Program-made: the position numbers and the translations under genes | From: Luidia sarsii | Taxonomy: Eukaryota > Echinodermata > Asteroidea > Paxillosida > Luidiidae | NCBI GenBank assembly: GCA_949987565.1 | Contig: OX465113.1 | Location: 2,076,264-2,140,263 of the forward strand | Direction of reading: 5' to 3' | DNA: 64,000 nt | Shown: positions 22,380 to 34,194 of the stretch, one piece after another | Position numbering within the stretch: position 1 is the first letter of the stretch | How the letters are laid out: each line of letters opens with the position of its first letter | Notes under the pieces: model-generated | What the model was told of the DNA's origin: nothing | Databases searched by the model: none | Seen by the model: the letters and a program-made list of their open reading frames with translations, nothing else

Positions 22380-22880
22380 TGTTCCTTGGATTCGGTTCGA
22401 TTCGTTTCAATTGCATTTGGCTACATGGAATCAGTTCGGTTCAATAATTATGGCATTCAGTTCGGATTGGCTCGGTTTGAATCGGCTTGGTTCGGCCCGG
22501 TCTGGTTCAGTTCGGATCGGTTCGGGTCCGTTCGATTTGAATCGGCTTGGTTCGGCCCGGTCTGAATCAGTTCGGTTTGGTTCGGGTCCGTTCGATTGGA
22601 ATCGGGTCCGTTCGGCCCGATCTGATTCAGTTCGGATTTGTTCGGGTCCGTTCGATTTGAATCGGCTTCGTTCGGCCCGATCTGATTCAGTTCGGATTGG
22701 TTGGGGTCCGTTCGATTTGAATCGGCTTGGTTCGGCCCGATCTGAATCAGTTTGAATGGGTTCGGGTCCGTTCGGAGTGATTCGATTCGGTTCGTTGCTG
22801 ACTACACTGGTTCGATTCGGATTGGCCTAACGGTTCGGGGAGGTTCGATTCGACTTGGCTCGGTTTTGATCGCTCTGGCT
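22380..22880. repeat. 60-bp satellite built on TTCGGTTCG motifs
   Basis: The best-ordered part, 22,441-22,760, has TTCGGCCCG at 22,491, 22,551, 22,611, 22,671 and 22,731, an exact 60-base period. Each unit contains TTCGGGTCCGTTCGAT. Sub-repeats of about 10 bases (GGTTCGGATC-like) suggest the 60-mer itself arose by amplification. The 136-codon plus-strand frame across it repeats a 20-residue block and is judged a by-product of the period. Confidence 0.92.
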
Positions 22881-23439
22881 TTGATTCGTTACGAATGGTT
22901 TGGCAAGGCGCTCGTCTAGGTTTGCGTGTTCTACATAGCGGTGCTCAGCTCCATTCGACTGAACATTATTACGGTACCTTGGATCGTATTCAAGCTTCCG
23001 CGCTGTTGGATGATGCAGCATCAGTCCAGTTCCCTTCTGATATTTTCTTTTCGAATCCGTCCGCATTTTTCACCCCGGTTCCTGCATTACGATGACTTCC
23101 CCCACAGGATCGCGCGTGCTGAGTGAGAGGGAACGACGTGGAGGAAGCTTCTCTTTAGGAGGCGGTGAGGAGGGGCTATGAAATCAAGTCTGACGGAGAA
23201 CCCTCAAAATGGTCAGGTAGAGCCGAAGTATCGGGGCCGAGTGTGGGTCTCAAGGGGGATGCACGAAGTCAATGACTGGAGTTGTCTGGGGGACGACTCA
23301 GAGTCAAATCAGCAGAGGTTATATGTTCGGTATTAAACATTATATCTCAGGTATATTTACTACACCCTTTGGTATGACATGCTTCTGAATGCATAGGGCC
23401 GATGGCAAAAAGGGGCTTCCCAAAGCCAATTCCACACGA
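22881..23439. other. Unique sequence, nothing recognised
   Basis: Mixed composition. Short frames on both strands without motifs. Confidence 0.4.
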
Positions 23440-23610
23440 ACTGCTGAAGCACCAAAGCTCCTTTCAGAGCCACACTCCGTCTCACAAGAGACGTGTTACA
23501 TGGTGCTTCGCAAACCGTCTACTTGGTACCTTCCACCATGGAGGTACCTCCTACCTCCATGCTTCCACCATGCAAACCTTCAAATCGTATCCACCAAAAA
23601 CTGCTTAATC
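23440..23610 (+). repeat. Dispersed repeat family 2, copy 3
   Basis: CTCCTTTCAGAGCCACACTC, ACATGGTGCTTCGCAAACC and CCACCATGCAAACCTTCAAA follow the family order. An inverted GGTACCTTCCACCATGGAGG segment lies between the last two blocks. Confidence 0.65.
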
Positions 23611-23932
23611 TCAAAAGAACCAGCTTGCTATAAACAATGAGGTATAGTCAGGGTTCATGTACATTCGATGCTGTTGGCAGTATAGGTTGTATAAACAAAA
23701 GGACTTCACTCAAAGTTGTGACTTTCCAGCCTTGCTTAAAATGGGGAAAACAAAATCGAGATAGTGCCTGGGACAGTATTCACAGAGCTGCCTGGGTACA
23801 AACAAAACCCTGCTAAGGAGGATAATTTTTTATTTGTCCTAGTATAAAACACCATTGCTGACCATGCATAATTCAATACTTGCTGTAAGTTGTTTGTGAA
23901 TATTGTGCGCAATTGAAACACCGGCTTGCAAC
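23611..23932. other. Sequence with a second, weaker MITE end
   Basis: GACAGTATTCACAGAGCTGC near 23,772 resembles the MITE end that follows at 23,933, in the same orientation. It may be a fragment of the same family. Confidence 0.35.
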
Positions 23933-24453
23933 CTGGCGCCAATTTCATAGAGCTGCTATAACTACCAACTTTTCGTTACAGAATCAGCTCGCTAAACTAA
24001 ACTTCGCCTTCGTTCGTGCCAAGTCAAGAACAGCGGAATACAAATGAGAACAGGTAAACGTTACACAACTATCCGAGCTAATTCCAATTTTTTCATCCCA
24101 GGGCGGTACGTTTAGTGATTGGACAAGTTCAAATATAGTTTTAAAGTTTTAATGTTTATTTGTTACAAATATTTTTAGTATTTCCTCAGCTTTCTGTATA
24201 GAGTGGTAATTTTATTATGAATGGCCAGTCGCTTTGGTTACTGTTTATTAATTGTTTTTTATCTCAAAATTTAGTGGGCCTAACGTTTCGATCCTTTAAA
24301 TACTCGCAAGGCCACGATGAGTTAGAATGTATTTGATACAGGTGACAATAAGCATTCAATTACATTCAATACATTGTAATCCTGTTTTTTACACACACGG
24401 AAGACTTGTAGATTTTTCAATGTGAAGCTACTATACTGTGCATGGAATTGGGT
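23933..24453. mobile_element. MITE-like element interrupted by another repeat
   Basis: Starts with GGCGCCAATTTCATAGAGCT and ends, in inverse sense, with GAACCCAATTCCATG. Its interior shares ATCAGCTYGC-AAACTTCG and TTGTAATCCTGTTTT with the elements at 31,958 and 53,685. Relative to these, about 290 extra bases lie between roughly 24,055 and 24,345. They contain AATTTAGTGGGCCTAACGTT and TTTCGATCC of repeat family 1 (about 24,268-24,305), a nested insertion. Removing that insert gives about 230 bp, close to the 31,958 copy. There is no transposase frame. Confidence 0.6.
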
Positions 24454-24455
24454 TC

Positions 24456-27049
24456 AGTGGTCGAGTGATCAGACTCATCGGATATACTATCAATCGCAAG
24501 ACAATGAGTCATGCATAGAAACCATACAACCCGTCTCAGCGTACGGGTTATCCTCTGTACGTTGACTTACGCTGCCTCGATATGAAATCAAACCCGATTT
24601 TGGCTGTATCAAGTCTTGAGCAAATATCTGCGCGGTGCTATGGCATTGCCCCCGAGTTTCTTCGCCTTGAACGATGTCCGTTGGACTGGCCGAACTTGTC
24701 CTATACTCACTGCCGCGGACTGACACCCTAAGCTGGCCCTAAGCAGCGTGATAAGCCCGTCTCGGAAACCCTTCAGTTCCCCCGTAGCGTGCCGCAGAGG
24801 TGCGTGACTCCTCCTGACCGTGTAAGCCCTTTGAGGTAAACCGTTTCTGACACCATCTCCTGCGCCGAGGGCACGCTACAGGCCTATAGACTGCGAAGGA
24901 TGTCCGGCAATATCTAAACCGCCATTGGGATGGGCAGTATTCAATTAACGTTGGTCAAACTATCAAGCTCTACCGTTAATGATCTACAAAGGGCCAACTT
25001 TTGCATTCAATTGACTCAATCAAGAAAGACATAAAACACACTGTGAAGATCCAAAATGAAAACAATAATATGAAATGAAATGACTAAATACAAATCCAAA
25101 CTCTGATTGTACTAATCTGTGTTGGGAAACGATTTTTCAGTCTACTGCTTTCTCAGAAAATAGTGAGCAAAGTACAAGGTTTTCTTGTCTATTGTGTTTG
25201 TTATGTCTAATACTTTACCTACAGCGTCGCTACGTCATACGAAACAATATGTTTACCTCATCCACGGGACATTTAAATCAAATTAATCTGTGACGATTTT
25301 CAAAATCTGTTTGGCGATGTAAGCACTCCCGTTTAATTATTTACCATGCCCTCTTACATCATCAGACTTCTATCATGATAATTGCGGTAGGTATTATGTT
25401 TAATGGTACCATTCCAATTTTAGCCTCGCACCACGTGCCAAAAGAAACACAAAAGAAAACCTTTGTTGTCGTCGATGACCTATACCGCCCTCTAGAGGTG
25501 ATCGCAGGGGCTAACGTGTAAGGTTGAGGCAAGACGCACGTGAGGAGCTCCCTTCCTGAGATAGATATCACCCAACGGCTGTTTGCTGTGGTATCGGATA
25601 TAGCATAAGCCGCTGGCAGACTACACGGCCATTCGCTGCATGATGCAAACTGCAGTCCGAGAGGATTACTATCGCGTTGAAGAGCCCGAGAAGACTACAA
25701 GTTACATCCATTTCCTTCGCAAAATTGGACCAATTTAAAAGCCACAGATATTTCCATTCCCCACCAAACTTGTGGTACTTTAACCTTTGGGTATAGTGCT
25801 ATGAAGCGTCTGATGTACAGTACGTATTATCAACTGATTTCCCTCCGAAGATTGTGGATGTTCTGAACGTCCTCTTAGTAAATGCTATTAATTTTTTGAC
25901 GTATAGGCCCTATTTATGTTTCTCCAGCTTTCGGGGTTTTACGAATGCAATTAAGCGTGCATGTCGTAAAACCCATATAACTTGCCCTCATGGTTGGATT
26001 ACAGATCTAAACGAGTGTGAAACATTGCGTTTGGAATGAATGTACGTTGATATACTCAGGTTGGTGGCTTGACTCTCAAGCGTTACCTAACATGGCTTGA
26101 AATCGCGAGCTGTAAGGCCGAACTCGACACGCTCCCGCTTGGAAAAAAAGATTCTATATCGATCGCAGAGCGCTGACCCCATTCACTGGTTCCCTGGTCA
26201 ACGACCCCCGTCACCCTTTCTCGCCTCTCTGAAAAGGGCGGGAAATGACACCTCTGTCACTACTTAGGCTACACCTATGGCTACTCCGTAGCCGGTAGAC
26301 AGAAACCGCACACCAGCTATCCCGCCTGCAGCCAGGTTAAATTGAGCGGTAGGGGCCGCTTTATGGCCCGCGCTAACGAGGCCCGTCGCCCGGAGCGAAA
26401 TGGCGTTATTCTTGCGAGTGTCAGAATGGACCAATTTGTACGTCCCTAAAGCCTCAATTGACTGTATCCCCTTACCCGTGTTATCGAGATGTCGAGACGC
26501 GAGCAGGGAGGCCGTATACGGGAAGAGTCGTATTGGCGCGGGTGTACTTTTTTCTTTCACATATGCAATGAACGACACGTGAACAATTAGGTATACGAGA
26601 CCATTTGGTACGTGACTCTGAACCAGGTATAACATTTTATCAAGTATAACACAGTCTTCTGTGAGACGGTCATGCAAATATGATTCGACCAGGGCTACCG
26701 AATAATTATCGACAATTCTACCAGATGCAATGGATCTGCTACTGGTTTAAATATATCGGATTAATATGTGCATAAGCCATGGTTTTCTGTACACTTGCCT
26801 AAATATGGCATAAGTCTCTTATGTATATCGAGCTTCGTGGCGTACGAAGGTGTACCAGGTAGAGGGAGTGTATCAGATCAATCTCGTGTCTAGGGGAGCC
26901 TCCACAAAGGAAGAGGCTCTTATAGCATTTAATTAGATGGGTTGTCTTGGTCTTATCTGGAGCAGTCTGACCTTCTTGCAGCAGAGGGTCATCCGTCTCG
27001 ATGGATGGTAGTCTCCTATGAGGTCTGAGCTCCTATTTGGTGGTCTCTC
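24456..27049. other. 2.6 kb of unique sequence
   Basis: The longest stretch of the window without obvious repeats. Open frames include a 137-codon minus-strand frame (26,677-26,264) and a 60-codon plus frame overlapping it; neither shows a recognisable domain. A 10-base inverted pair GTAGCGTGCC / GGCACGCTAC lies at about 24,784 and 24,878. If a real exon exists in the window, this is one of the better places to look. Confidence 0.4.
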
Positions 27050-27172
27050 TGTGGTTTTTCGGTCCCCTCTCTTTCCCCTCTCCCCCTCTCGCTCCGTGCT
27101 GTCCCACTCTGCCCCCTCTCTCCTCTTTCTACTCTCCCAACTCTCGTTCTTCTCTCTTTCTCCATCTGTCCC

Positions 27173-27213
<41 letters not shown>

Positions 27214-27560
27214 CTCTGTATGTCTGTGTGTCTGTCTCTCTGTCTATCTATCTCTGTAACCCTTTCTCCCCTCTCTCCTCTCTCTCGTCCTCCCTCTGAC
27301 TCTCCCTCTGTCTATCTGTCGGTCTGTCTGGCTGTCTGTATCACTCTCTCTCTCCCTCCTTCGCCTCCCCCTCTCTCTCTCCTTACCTCTACGTCTCTCA
27401 CCCTCTGTCTCTCTCCTTCTTTCCTCTCTTTCCTTCTCCCTACTCTTCGCCCCCCCCTCTCTCTCTCACTCTCCTTTAAGTCTGTCTCTGTCTCTCACCC
27501 TCTCTCTCCGTCTTTCCTCTCTTTCCCTCTCCCTACCCTTCCTCTTTCCCCCTCAGTCTT
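27050..27560. repeat. CT/CTGT polypyrimidine tract
   Basis: TCTCTCC, CTGTCTGT and CCCTCT motifs, with a near-pure (CTGT)n run at about 27,173-27,212. A 199-codon Ser/Leu-rich plus frame is an artefact. Confidence 0.9.
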
Positions 27561-28483
27561 TTTCTTCCCTCCCGCCGGATTTGCCGGTCCACTGTCTGGT
27601 CTTGATCCTGATCCTTTTCTCGGTTATCACCGCTGACCACCTCACCAACCCCCACCGGGTGAACGGAGGGAGGGAAGGAGAGGGGGGGGGGGTGGACAAA
27701 GACTCTCCTTCCTCGACAGGGGAGAGTGCGTCTTGGCACGGAGGAAGGAACGGGACCGGTGATCCCAGGTATAGTAACGAGCTCAGAGGGCCAGGGGGGA
27801 GAGAGAGGCTGGAGGGAGAGCCGGCGTTGACAGACCGGCGTCCGGGCCCTCGTGCCCGCCTGGCGATGGAGCGTGATGGACTCGGGCAGCAACACCCTCG
27901 TTCATTAGGCGTCAAGGTTCCCTGCGCCGGGGGGGAGGAGGCCGACCAGCAACAGGGTATGCGTCAAAAACCTGTCTTCCTCTCGCCCATCGAGGGTGAG
28001 AGACATGTGTGAGGGGTGGGGACAATGTCTACAAGGCCCCCCAACAGGTGGATGTCCTGACGGCTCCAATAACACGACAGGTGGACAGCCTGTCAACGAT
28101 TAAACTGTATTGATACATGTGCTCATTTCCTAACCAAATCAAGACGATGGAATAGTGTCCTCAGTGCGCTTTGAACTTTTGCCCTGTCCATTCTTTCAGG
28201 TGCTTAACCGGTGCGAGATGATTTGTTTTGACATCCACAATGGAGGAAACCTTTTCATTGAATTCAATTCAATTATTTTGTAATTTTTTCTCAATTCACA
28301 ATACTTCAGACGGTCTGGCGTTTAGAACCAATTTGTATAATGTTGGTGATTTGGGTCTGTAGGAAACTCGCAATATTTTCGTATTTCCGCAATGCTGTGA
28401 AAAACAAACCTCAAAGATATCAGAGAATGGGGTGAGGACTGGCTATCCAGATCCACTCCTAAGGCCTGGATGGATTCAACGCC
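27561..28483. other. Unique sequence, GC-rich at 27,640-28,010
   Basis: GC-rich segment with several overlapping frames on both strands (up to 143 codons plus, 120 minus), none recognisable. GAATTCAATTCAATT at about 28,259-28,273 could be a minus-strand retroelement tail but is too short to call. Confidence 0.4.
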
Positions 28484-28815
28484 ATGATCACCATCATCAC
28501 CGCAAATCACCGCCACCAATGCCATGATCACCGCAATCACCACATCAACGCCATGATCTCCACCATCACCACTATCACCGCCATCACCGCAATCACCGCC
28601 ATCACCGCAATCACCGCCATCACCGCAATCACCGCCATCACCGCAATCACCATCATCACCGCAATCACCGCCACCAACTTCATAATCACCATCATCACCG
28701 CAATCACTGCCATTACAGCCATATAGCCACCATAGCCACCATCACCACCACCCCCAACTCCATCAACTCTATCACCACCCTCATTGCCGCAATCACCGCC
28801 AACACCATCACCACC
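28484..28815. repeat. 9-bp ATCACCGCM microsatellite
   Basis: Alternating ATCACCGCC and ATCACCGCA give an 18-base higher period in 28,570-28,660; the edges are degenerate. Ile-Thr-Ala and Met-Ala-Val repeat frames on the two strands are artefacts. Confidence 0.92.
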
Positions 28816-30349
28816 CGTAAACTAAGTAGCTGCAGTACCATGTTCAGCCCGCAGTTTCCTGTGGTACATCAGTTTGAAGATTTCTGGTTGCCGAATGTCA
28901 TAATCTCTGTAGATATAGTCTGCATGACTAGATGACATGCTACCCCTTGCTGAACGATCCACTGGATGGACTCCGAAGACGTTTCACCCCAAAGACGATG
29001 ACGAATACCGCGCCGGCGTATGAGACATCTTCCCTGGCCTTAGTCACCCAGGGAGGGCATCCACAACCCGGGCAGGCTTGGAGTTGGAGATCCAGGGTTC
29101 GATCTTGAACTCGACTTCGGCAGCGTGGAGGGACATTACTGGCGTATTCTCCGAGAGCCGAGTGGCGAAGCTTTATTTAGGCTAGCTATCGAATAGGCAA
29201 AATGTTGTTAACCCGGGCAATAAAAAGGTGATGAAAATATGGTCTGCAAACATATCCACTATCGGAATTTAGGTTATTAGTTTGAGAGTGGGGACCGGTG
29301 CCGTGTGACGTGTGAAATAAATAGGGGGACGGTTTCTTTCTTTCTCTCTTTCAGACGCGAGGTGGAAATGGAAAGCTTTCAACTTGGTTTGCAAACACCT
29401 GTTCACCTGTGCAGGTAAGATATCCGAGCACTATGAGCGGCCGGGTATCGGTAACTCTCACTCGCATCTCCCCCGGGACCCGGGAGCGTTTACACGGTCG
29501 TGAGTCAGTCATGTTCCACGCTTCCCTCCCTCGGCACCCGTACGTGGATCGTAAATCTCTCCTCGTTCGGAAGTCACGTGACCCCCCATTTTTGACCAGG
29601 CAACGGTAGGGCACACGTGACCCGTACCTGTCGGGCCTCTGCACACGCGGTGGTCCGCTCGTTGGTCGTGCCGTCTGCTTGTCCGTTATGCTTCCCTATA
29701 GCACCGTCCGCGCTTAAATTTGAATAACGTGCGGCGGTGTTCATGTGGGCTGCGGTCGGGAATGTCAGTCGGTCGCTGCGAGCCGTCAGCGGTGACTGCC
29801 CGTTTGACTTCCGGTCCCAAGGCCACAAGCTTACCCTCGATTGACTCGACAATTACCGTAATGCTTTCCACATTGGGGTTCGCGCGGGAAGTACGCGTGC
29901 GCGTATGACAACACGTCCTGCGATAGCGACTGGATCTCATCGCCGATCCGTAGATGTTTTGACACAAAAGAGAACCCCAAATCTGCTGAGTCGCGATAAA
30001 CTAACCGTCGGTTGTTCTGTCCGCAATGGAAGTTGTCAGCGTAGATAATGCAAACGATTAGTAACTGGTTCTCCGCCCCGACTGAAGCGCCTTTCGCCTA
30101 TTGTTTTACGACAAACCATTGATGGCAGTCGATAAATCATGAACTACGTCAAGCAAAACCCGTGTTTTGTCTGAAATCTAACTCTTTTCGAACTCCGTGT
30201 ATTACATCGTACATCGCCACAATTTTGACACGGTTTTTGTTTTTATGCCCTCTGTATCCATAGGTTATCCATACCCGGAAGTCAAGGCTAAAGTTTACAG
30301 ACGGAGCATAAATATCTCTCAATTAAACTTTAGTCTGTTTTTCTGCCTG
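28816..30349. other. Unique sequence, CpG-rich at 29,340-30,130
   Basis: A tRNA-like fragment with CCAGGGTTCGATC lies near 29,091. From 29,340 the DNA is CpG-rich and non-repetitive. Frames of about 90-97 codons on the minus strand have no recognised motif. A regulatory role is possible but unsupported. Confidence 0.4.
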
Positions 30350-31185
30350 TCTTTTTTTTTCATCTTTTCTCCCCTCTCTTTGTCTGTCTGTCCATCTGTC
30401 CCTACAGCCCTCTCTGCTCTCCCCCTCTCTCCTCTCTCTCTCCCTTCCTCGATATCTCTATCCCCATCTCTCTCTACGCCCCTCCCTCTCTCCGTCTTTC
30501 TCTCCCTGTCTCTTTCTTTGTCCAACTGCGTCTCCCTGTCTCTGTCTCTCTCTGTCCCTTTCTGTCACTTGTTTTCTCTGTCTGTTTCTTTCTATATTTA
30601 TCCCTCTGCTAATCTCTCTGTCTCTCTCTGTCTCTCTCTGTCTCTCTGTCTCTACCTACATTATATATACATGTCCACATGCCTGTCTCTCGTTTCGTCT
30701 CTCTCTGCCTCCCCCTGTCTGTCTGTCTCTCGGTCTCTCTCGGTCTCTCGGTCTCTCTTTGTCTCTCTGTCTCCGTCTGTTTCTCTCTTTCTCTTACTGT
30801 CTGTCTCTGTCTCTGTCTCACACTGTATCTCTATTTCTCTCTACTCTCTCTGTCTCTCTCTCTGTCTGTCTATGTCTCTCGCTGTCTGTCTCTGTTTCTG
30901 TCTCTGTCTCTGTCTCTGTCTCTGTCTCTGTCTCTGTCTCTGTCTATGTCTCTCTGTCTCCCTCTGTCTCCCTCTGTCTCCCTCTGTCTCCCTCTGTAAT
31001 TCTGTCTCTCGCTGTCTGTCTCTGTCTCTGTCTCTGACTCTGTCTCTGTCTCTCTGTCTCTCTGTCTCTCTGTCTCCCTCTGTCTCCCTCTGTATCTCTG
31101 TCTGTCTCTGTCTGTCTCTGTCTGTGTTTTCTATATCTCTCTGTCTCCATCCCTCCCTCCCTCCTCCCCTCCCTCTGCCCTTCTA
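30350..31185. repeat. TCTGTC/TCTC polypyrimidine tract
   Basis: An 830-base tract of TCTGTCTC, CTCTGTCTCC and related hexamers; near-pure (TCTGTC)n at about 30,897-30,950. A 329-codon Ser/Leu/Cys plus frame spans it, open only because the repeat lacks stop codons in that phase. Confidence 0.93.
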
Positions 31186-31957
31186 AATTCTGTTGTAGCC
31201 TGTCATTTACACGAACAAACATAGCTTTGGGGAAAAAACATACATCTGGTCGCAGACTGTCAGAGCCGGGCCTGGAAAGCCCCGAGGGTTAGCCGAGAGC
31301 CGACCGAGGAAATTCGAATTTCTGGGGAGGAAAGTGCAGTAGCATGTGTGGCCGGCTGATGATTGGCCGGGCCAGCGAAGCGGCACTCGGCTCCACTTGA
31401 CTCCCAGACACGTTCAGCCGGCCAAGGGGTCACGCATCAGCACTTCCAAATAGTTCCCATCCGCTAAAAATGTTATGCTACAGCGCGGCGCATTGGCGGC
31501 TGAAATGCGCGCTGTTTCCAATGACTGTTTCCAGTGCACGTGCGGACAAGGGGGGTGGGAGATGGGGGACGGGGAGGGGGAGGGAGGGAGGGAGGGAGGG
31601 GGTGGTAGCCCGAGCAAACCCGCCCTTAAAGAGGCCGTAGACTATTTTTAAATGTCTGTCTGACTGCTCAGAAAAGCTCCCATTGTTGTGTTTAGAGTCG
31701 GGGCATTGTGGCTTTTAGATTTCACGAGTTTCCCCTCCTGGGGTCTGTCTGTCTGTCTGTCCAAAACCCGAGTGTTTCACACGGGGGGGGGGGGATAGCG
31801 AGAGTCGGTACGGTGTGAACAGAGTCCGTTCTTCGTGATTCGAATATTTTACCGAGGATTTCTCGATGGATATTACAGGCACGCATTCAGCAAGCACACA
31901 GTCACACACTCCCAATGATAGTTACCCTCAAAGCATTAAGACACATTAACCCATGCA
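31186..31957. other. Unique sequence with a G-rich tract at 31,550-31,604
   Basis: 31,550-31,604 carries many GGG/GGGG runs (GGGAGGGAGGGAGGGAGGGG), a strong G-quadruplex candidate on the plus strand. A G run sits at about 31,784-31,794. No gene recognised. Confidence 0.5.
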
Positions 31958-32204
31958 GGGGCCAATTTGCCAAATGCTTAAGTGCAAAAAAAGTCACGAG
32001 CCACAGGATCCCCTTGCCTTCCCAAACTTCACTTTAGTTTCATGCTAAGCAAAGGGCGAGTGGAATACAAGTCAGACGCAATGGACATCATAGTCCTGCG
32101 CATCTAAGTGCAGTGTGTAATCCTGCTTAATACATTGTGAAGACTTTTCCTGCTTAGCAGATTATCTAGTTTAAGCGGCTCTACGTTATCAGGACCAGGT
32201 CTGA
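31958..32204. mobile_element. MITE-like element, about 245 bp
   Basis: Starts GGGGCCAATTTGCCAAATGC and ends TAAGCGGCTCTACGTTATCA before GGACC, imperfect inverted ends. The interior AGGATCCCCTTGCC, CATGCTAAGC, GCAATGGACAT and GTAATCCTG blocks recur in the same order at 53,749 onward and, split, at 23,980-24,380. It is the most compact copy and probably closest to the original length. No target duplication seen. Confidence 0.65.
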
Positions 32205-32289
32205 AACTCGGCCTGTTTCATGTGACACCATCAACAAATCATCCATCTAATGGTGTTTGTGGTTTTTAGTACCGAGTCCCTAAAAAAAG

Positions 32290-32415
32290 TTCAAAAATTG
32301 CTAACTGACTCAAATTGCACATTAAAAAAAAAACTAAGAGGGCCTGACGTTTCAATCCTTGCAGGATCTTTCACGGAGGTTTCCCGACTGGGTCGAAACG
32401 TCAGGCTTTTTTAAT
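32290..32415. repeat. Dispersed repeat family 1, copy 5, head-to-head
   Basis: GGGCCTGACGTTTCAATCCT runs plus-wise and GGTCGAAACGTCAGGC runs back about 40 bases later, so the copy is a diverged inverted pair like the palindrome at 43,606. The leader TTGCTAACTGACTCAAATTG also matches. Confidence 0.7.
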
Positions 32416-32859
32416 TACAAAAAAAATGTTTCTTGGACATGACTCCAGTGAAAAACCATTCCCGACATGCTGCACTCGCCATGGAGCCTGGCGTCCCATC
32501 TTTAAACGACTAAATGGGTTTGGGAAATGCACGCACATCGAACGATTCTAAGTGGGAGCGGAAAATGTCAATAACGAATAGTTGTATCGGTTTCTATTCG
32601 GGTTTCAGAATCGATACTGCGGTAATCTCCACAGACACGCTTGACTTACTGATTGAATCGGAGCAGCTTTGAATGGAAATTGGAACAATATTGACAGAAG
32701 AGAACAGAAAATGCCGACTAATTGAATCGAGTTTGTGGAGAAGTCACGTACTACATTGTATGGCTGTGGTAGATCGTGTGATCTGTTTGAACGTGCATGG
32801 GTTTGTGGTTAAGTTAGTTGTACCTTTGGTGGTGTTTGTGGTTGTAGTTTTAGTCATGG
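32416..32859. other. Unique sequence, nothing recognised
   Basis: Mixed composition, T/G-rich toward the solo LTR. A 73-codon Val-rich plus frame reflects GTT/GTG richness. Confidence 0.4.
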
Positions 32860-32863
32860 TTAT

Positions 32864-33463
32864 TGTTAAGGGTTCTGGAGTTAAGGTCCTTTAAAATTGG
32901 TTCTGGCTGGGTCCACTGAGTTCTGAATAGCGGGGTGGTCTTTCTTTGGCCTGACCGCATTCCGGACGGCTTGGCCGAGGCACTTGGGAAATTCCGGTGG
33001 AATTCCGGGCCCAGACCTTAAAAAGGGACAGAAGCCCTTTGATCGGTGCGGTACGGAAACCGTAGGAGCCAACTGGTGAAGTCCACCCTACCACCGTGTC
33101 GGCAATCGGCGCCTCAGCCTCGGTCGTCGGACCCCAGCGCCTGATGAGCCACGCGCTGCGGCTGCTGGTTGAATGTTCACCAGGCGATGGCACCGTCCTA
33201 CCGGGATCTCCCGCGAACCTGAGACTGCCGGCCGTGGCCCTGTACCCTGGATCCCCGAGGAACCCGAGGCTCAGCATCCCCACTATAGGAGGTACATCCC
33301 CTTTATCTAATTTGGCAATATTCCTAAGGTTGATGTGTATCTACGTTGTTATTCGGTTGACTTGTTTTGGCACTTTGAATTAAACTTTATTTCACAACCT
33401 AACTTCTCTGGTTTATTTTCATTTTCATCTGTTGAGTTGTCTCGTGCCCGTGACTTCGTAACA
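32864..33463 (+). mobile_element. 600-bp solo LTR
   Basis: Begins TGTTAAGGG and ends CGTAACA, giving the TGTTA...TAACA short inverted ends expected of an LTR. It is flanked on both sides by the 4-base TTAT (32,860-32,863 and 33,464-33,467), which fits a target-site duplication. In plus orientation an ATTAAA signal (about 33,379) is followed by a T-rich segment, as in an R-U5 region. No primer-binding site or internal domain follows, so it is a solo LTR left by recombination between two LTRs. The 130-codon minus-strand frame inside it is not considered a gene. Superfamily (Gypsy or other) cannot be told from an LTR alone. Confidence 0.68.
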
Positions 33464-33467
33464 TTAT

Positions 33468-34194
33468 ATATTTATGGTTTTAGTCATGGCTTGTTGCGGT
33501 AGTGATCGTTGCTTTAGTCATAATAGTTTAAGTCAGGGTAATGTCTATGGTTTTCGATCACTGGTTTCAAAAATTCCTATAGTGGTTCGGACCTTAATTT
33601 GTGGACCTGGTATCTTTCCCTTCGGGTCTACAACAATTTTTGTGATGAATGTTTTTAACTCGGTGAGAATGGGTGCGTGATCCCCGGAGATATACGTCAG
33701 TTAATGGTTAAATGTTTCTGACTGGCGCCCCCACCCGGCAAAGACCGTAATTGACCATTGGGGAAGGCCGCCATCTAAACCTGAGATCAGATCCTGGTCT
33801 TGTTTCTGGGCCATTTCTATGAATTGTTTCAAACGCTCCCTGTCTCTCCTCCTTTCCTTGTGGCTTGATTTTTGAAACAAAAATTGTGTAGAACATTGGC
33901 CAGGTTACGACTGACAGGTGCCATTCTCCGGGGGAAACGCCCGGCAAAATCAAGAAATGGAAACTCTCTGGGTGACATGTACACCTTTCCAGTCTCTCAT
34001 TAAGGTACTTCCTTGTTATGCAGCCCGCTGCCGTCCCGTTGCCTTGGCAACGAAAATAACTGATGATTATCTCCGCGATGCAGGCCTTTCACGCGCAGGG
34101 GACGGTGACGTTGCCTCTCATAGAAAAGTGATAGTCTCAAGATTTCAATGCTGGACTGAAGTCTTGTTTTCCTCTTTGTAGGGGGGCGGGGCGT
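33468..34194. other. Unique sequence, nothing recognised
   Basis: The first 30 bases repeat GGTTTTAGTCATGG, also present just left of the solo LTR, so the LTR landed in a small local repeat. No gene recognised. Confidence 0.45.

Noticed and set aside
30197..31186. 329-codon plus-strand frame
   Set aside because: Ser/Leu/Cys-rich translation of the TCTGTC tract.
32891..33283. 130-codon minus-strand frame as a gene
   Set aside because: It lies entirely within the 600-bp solo LTR and shows no domain.
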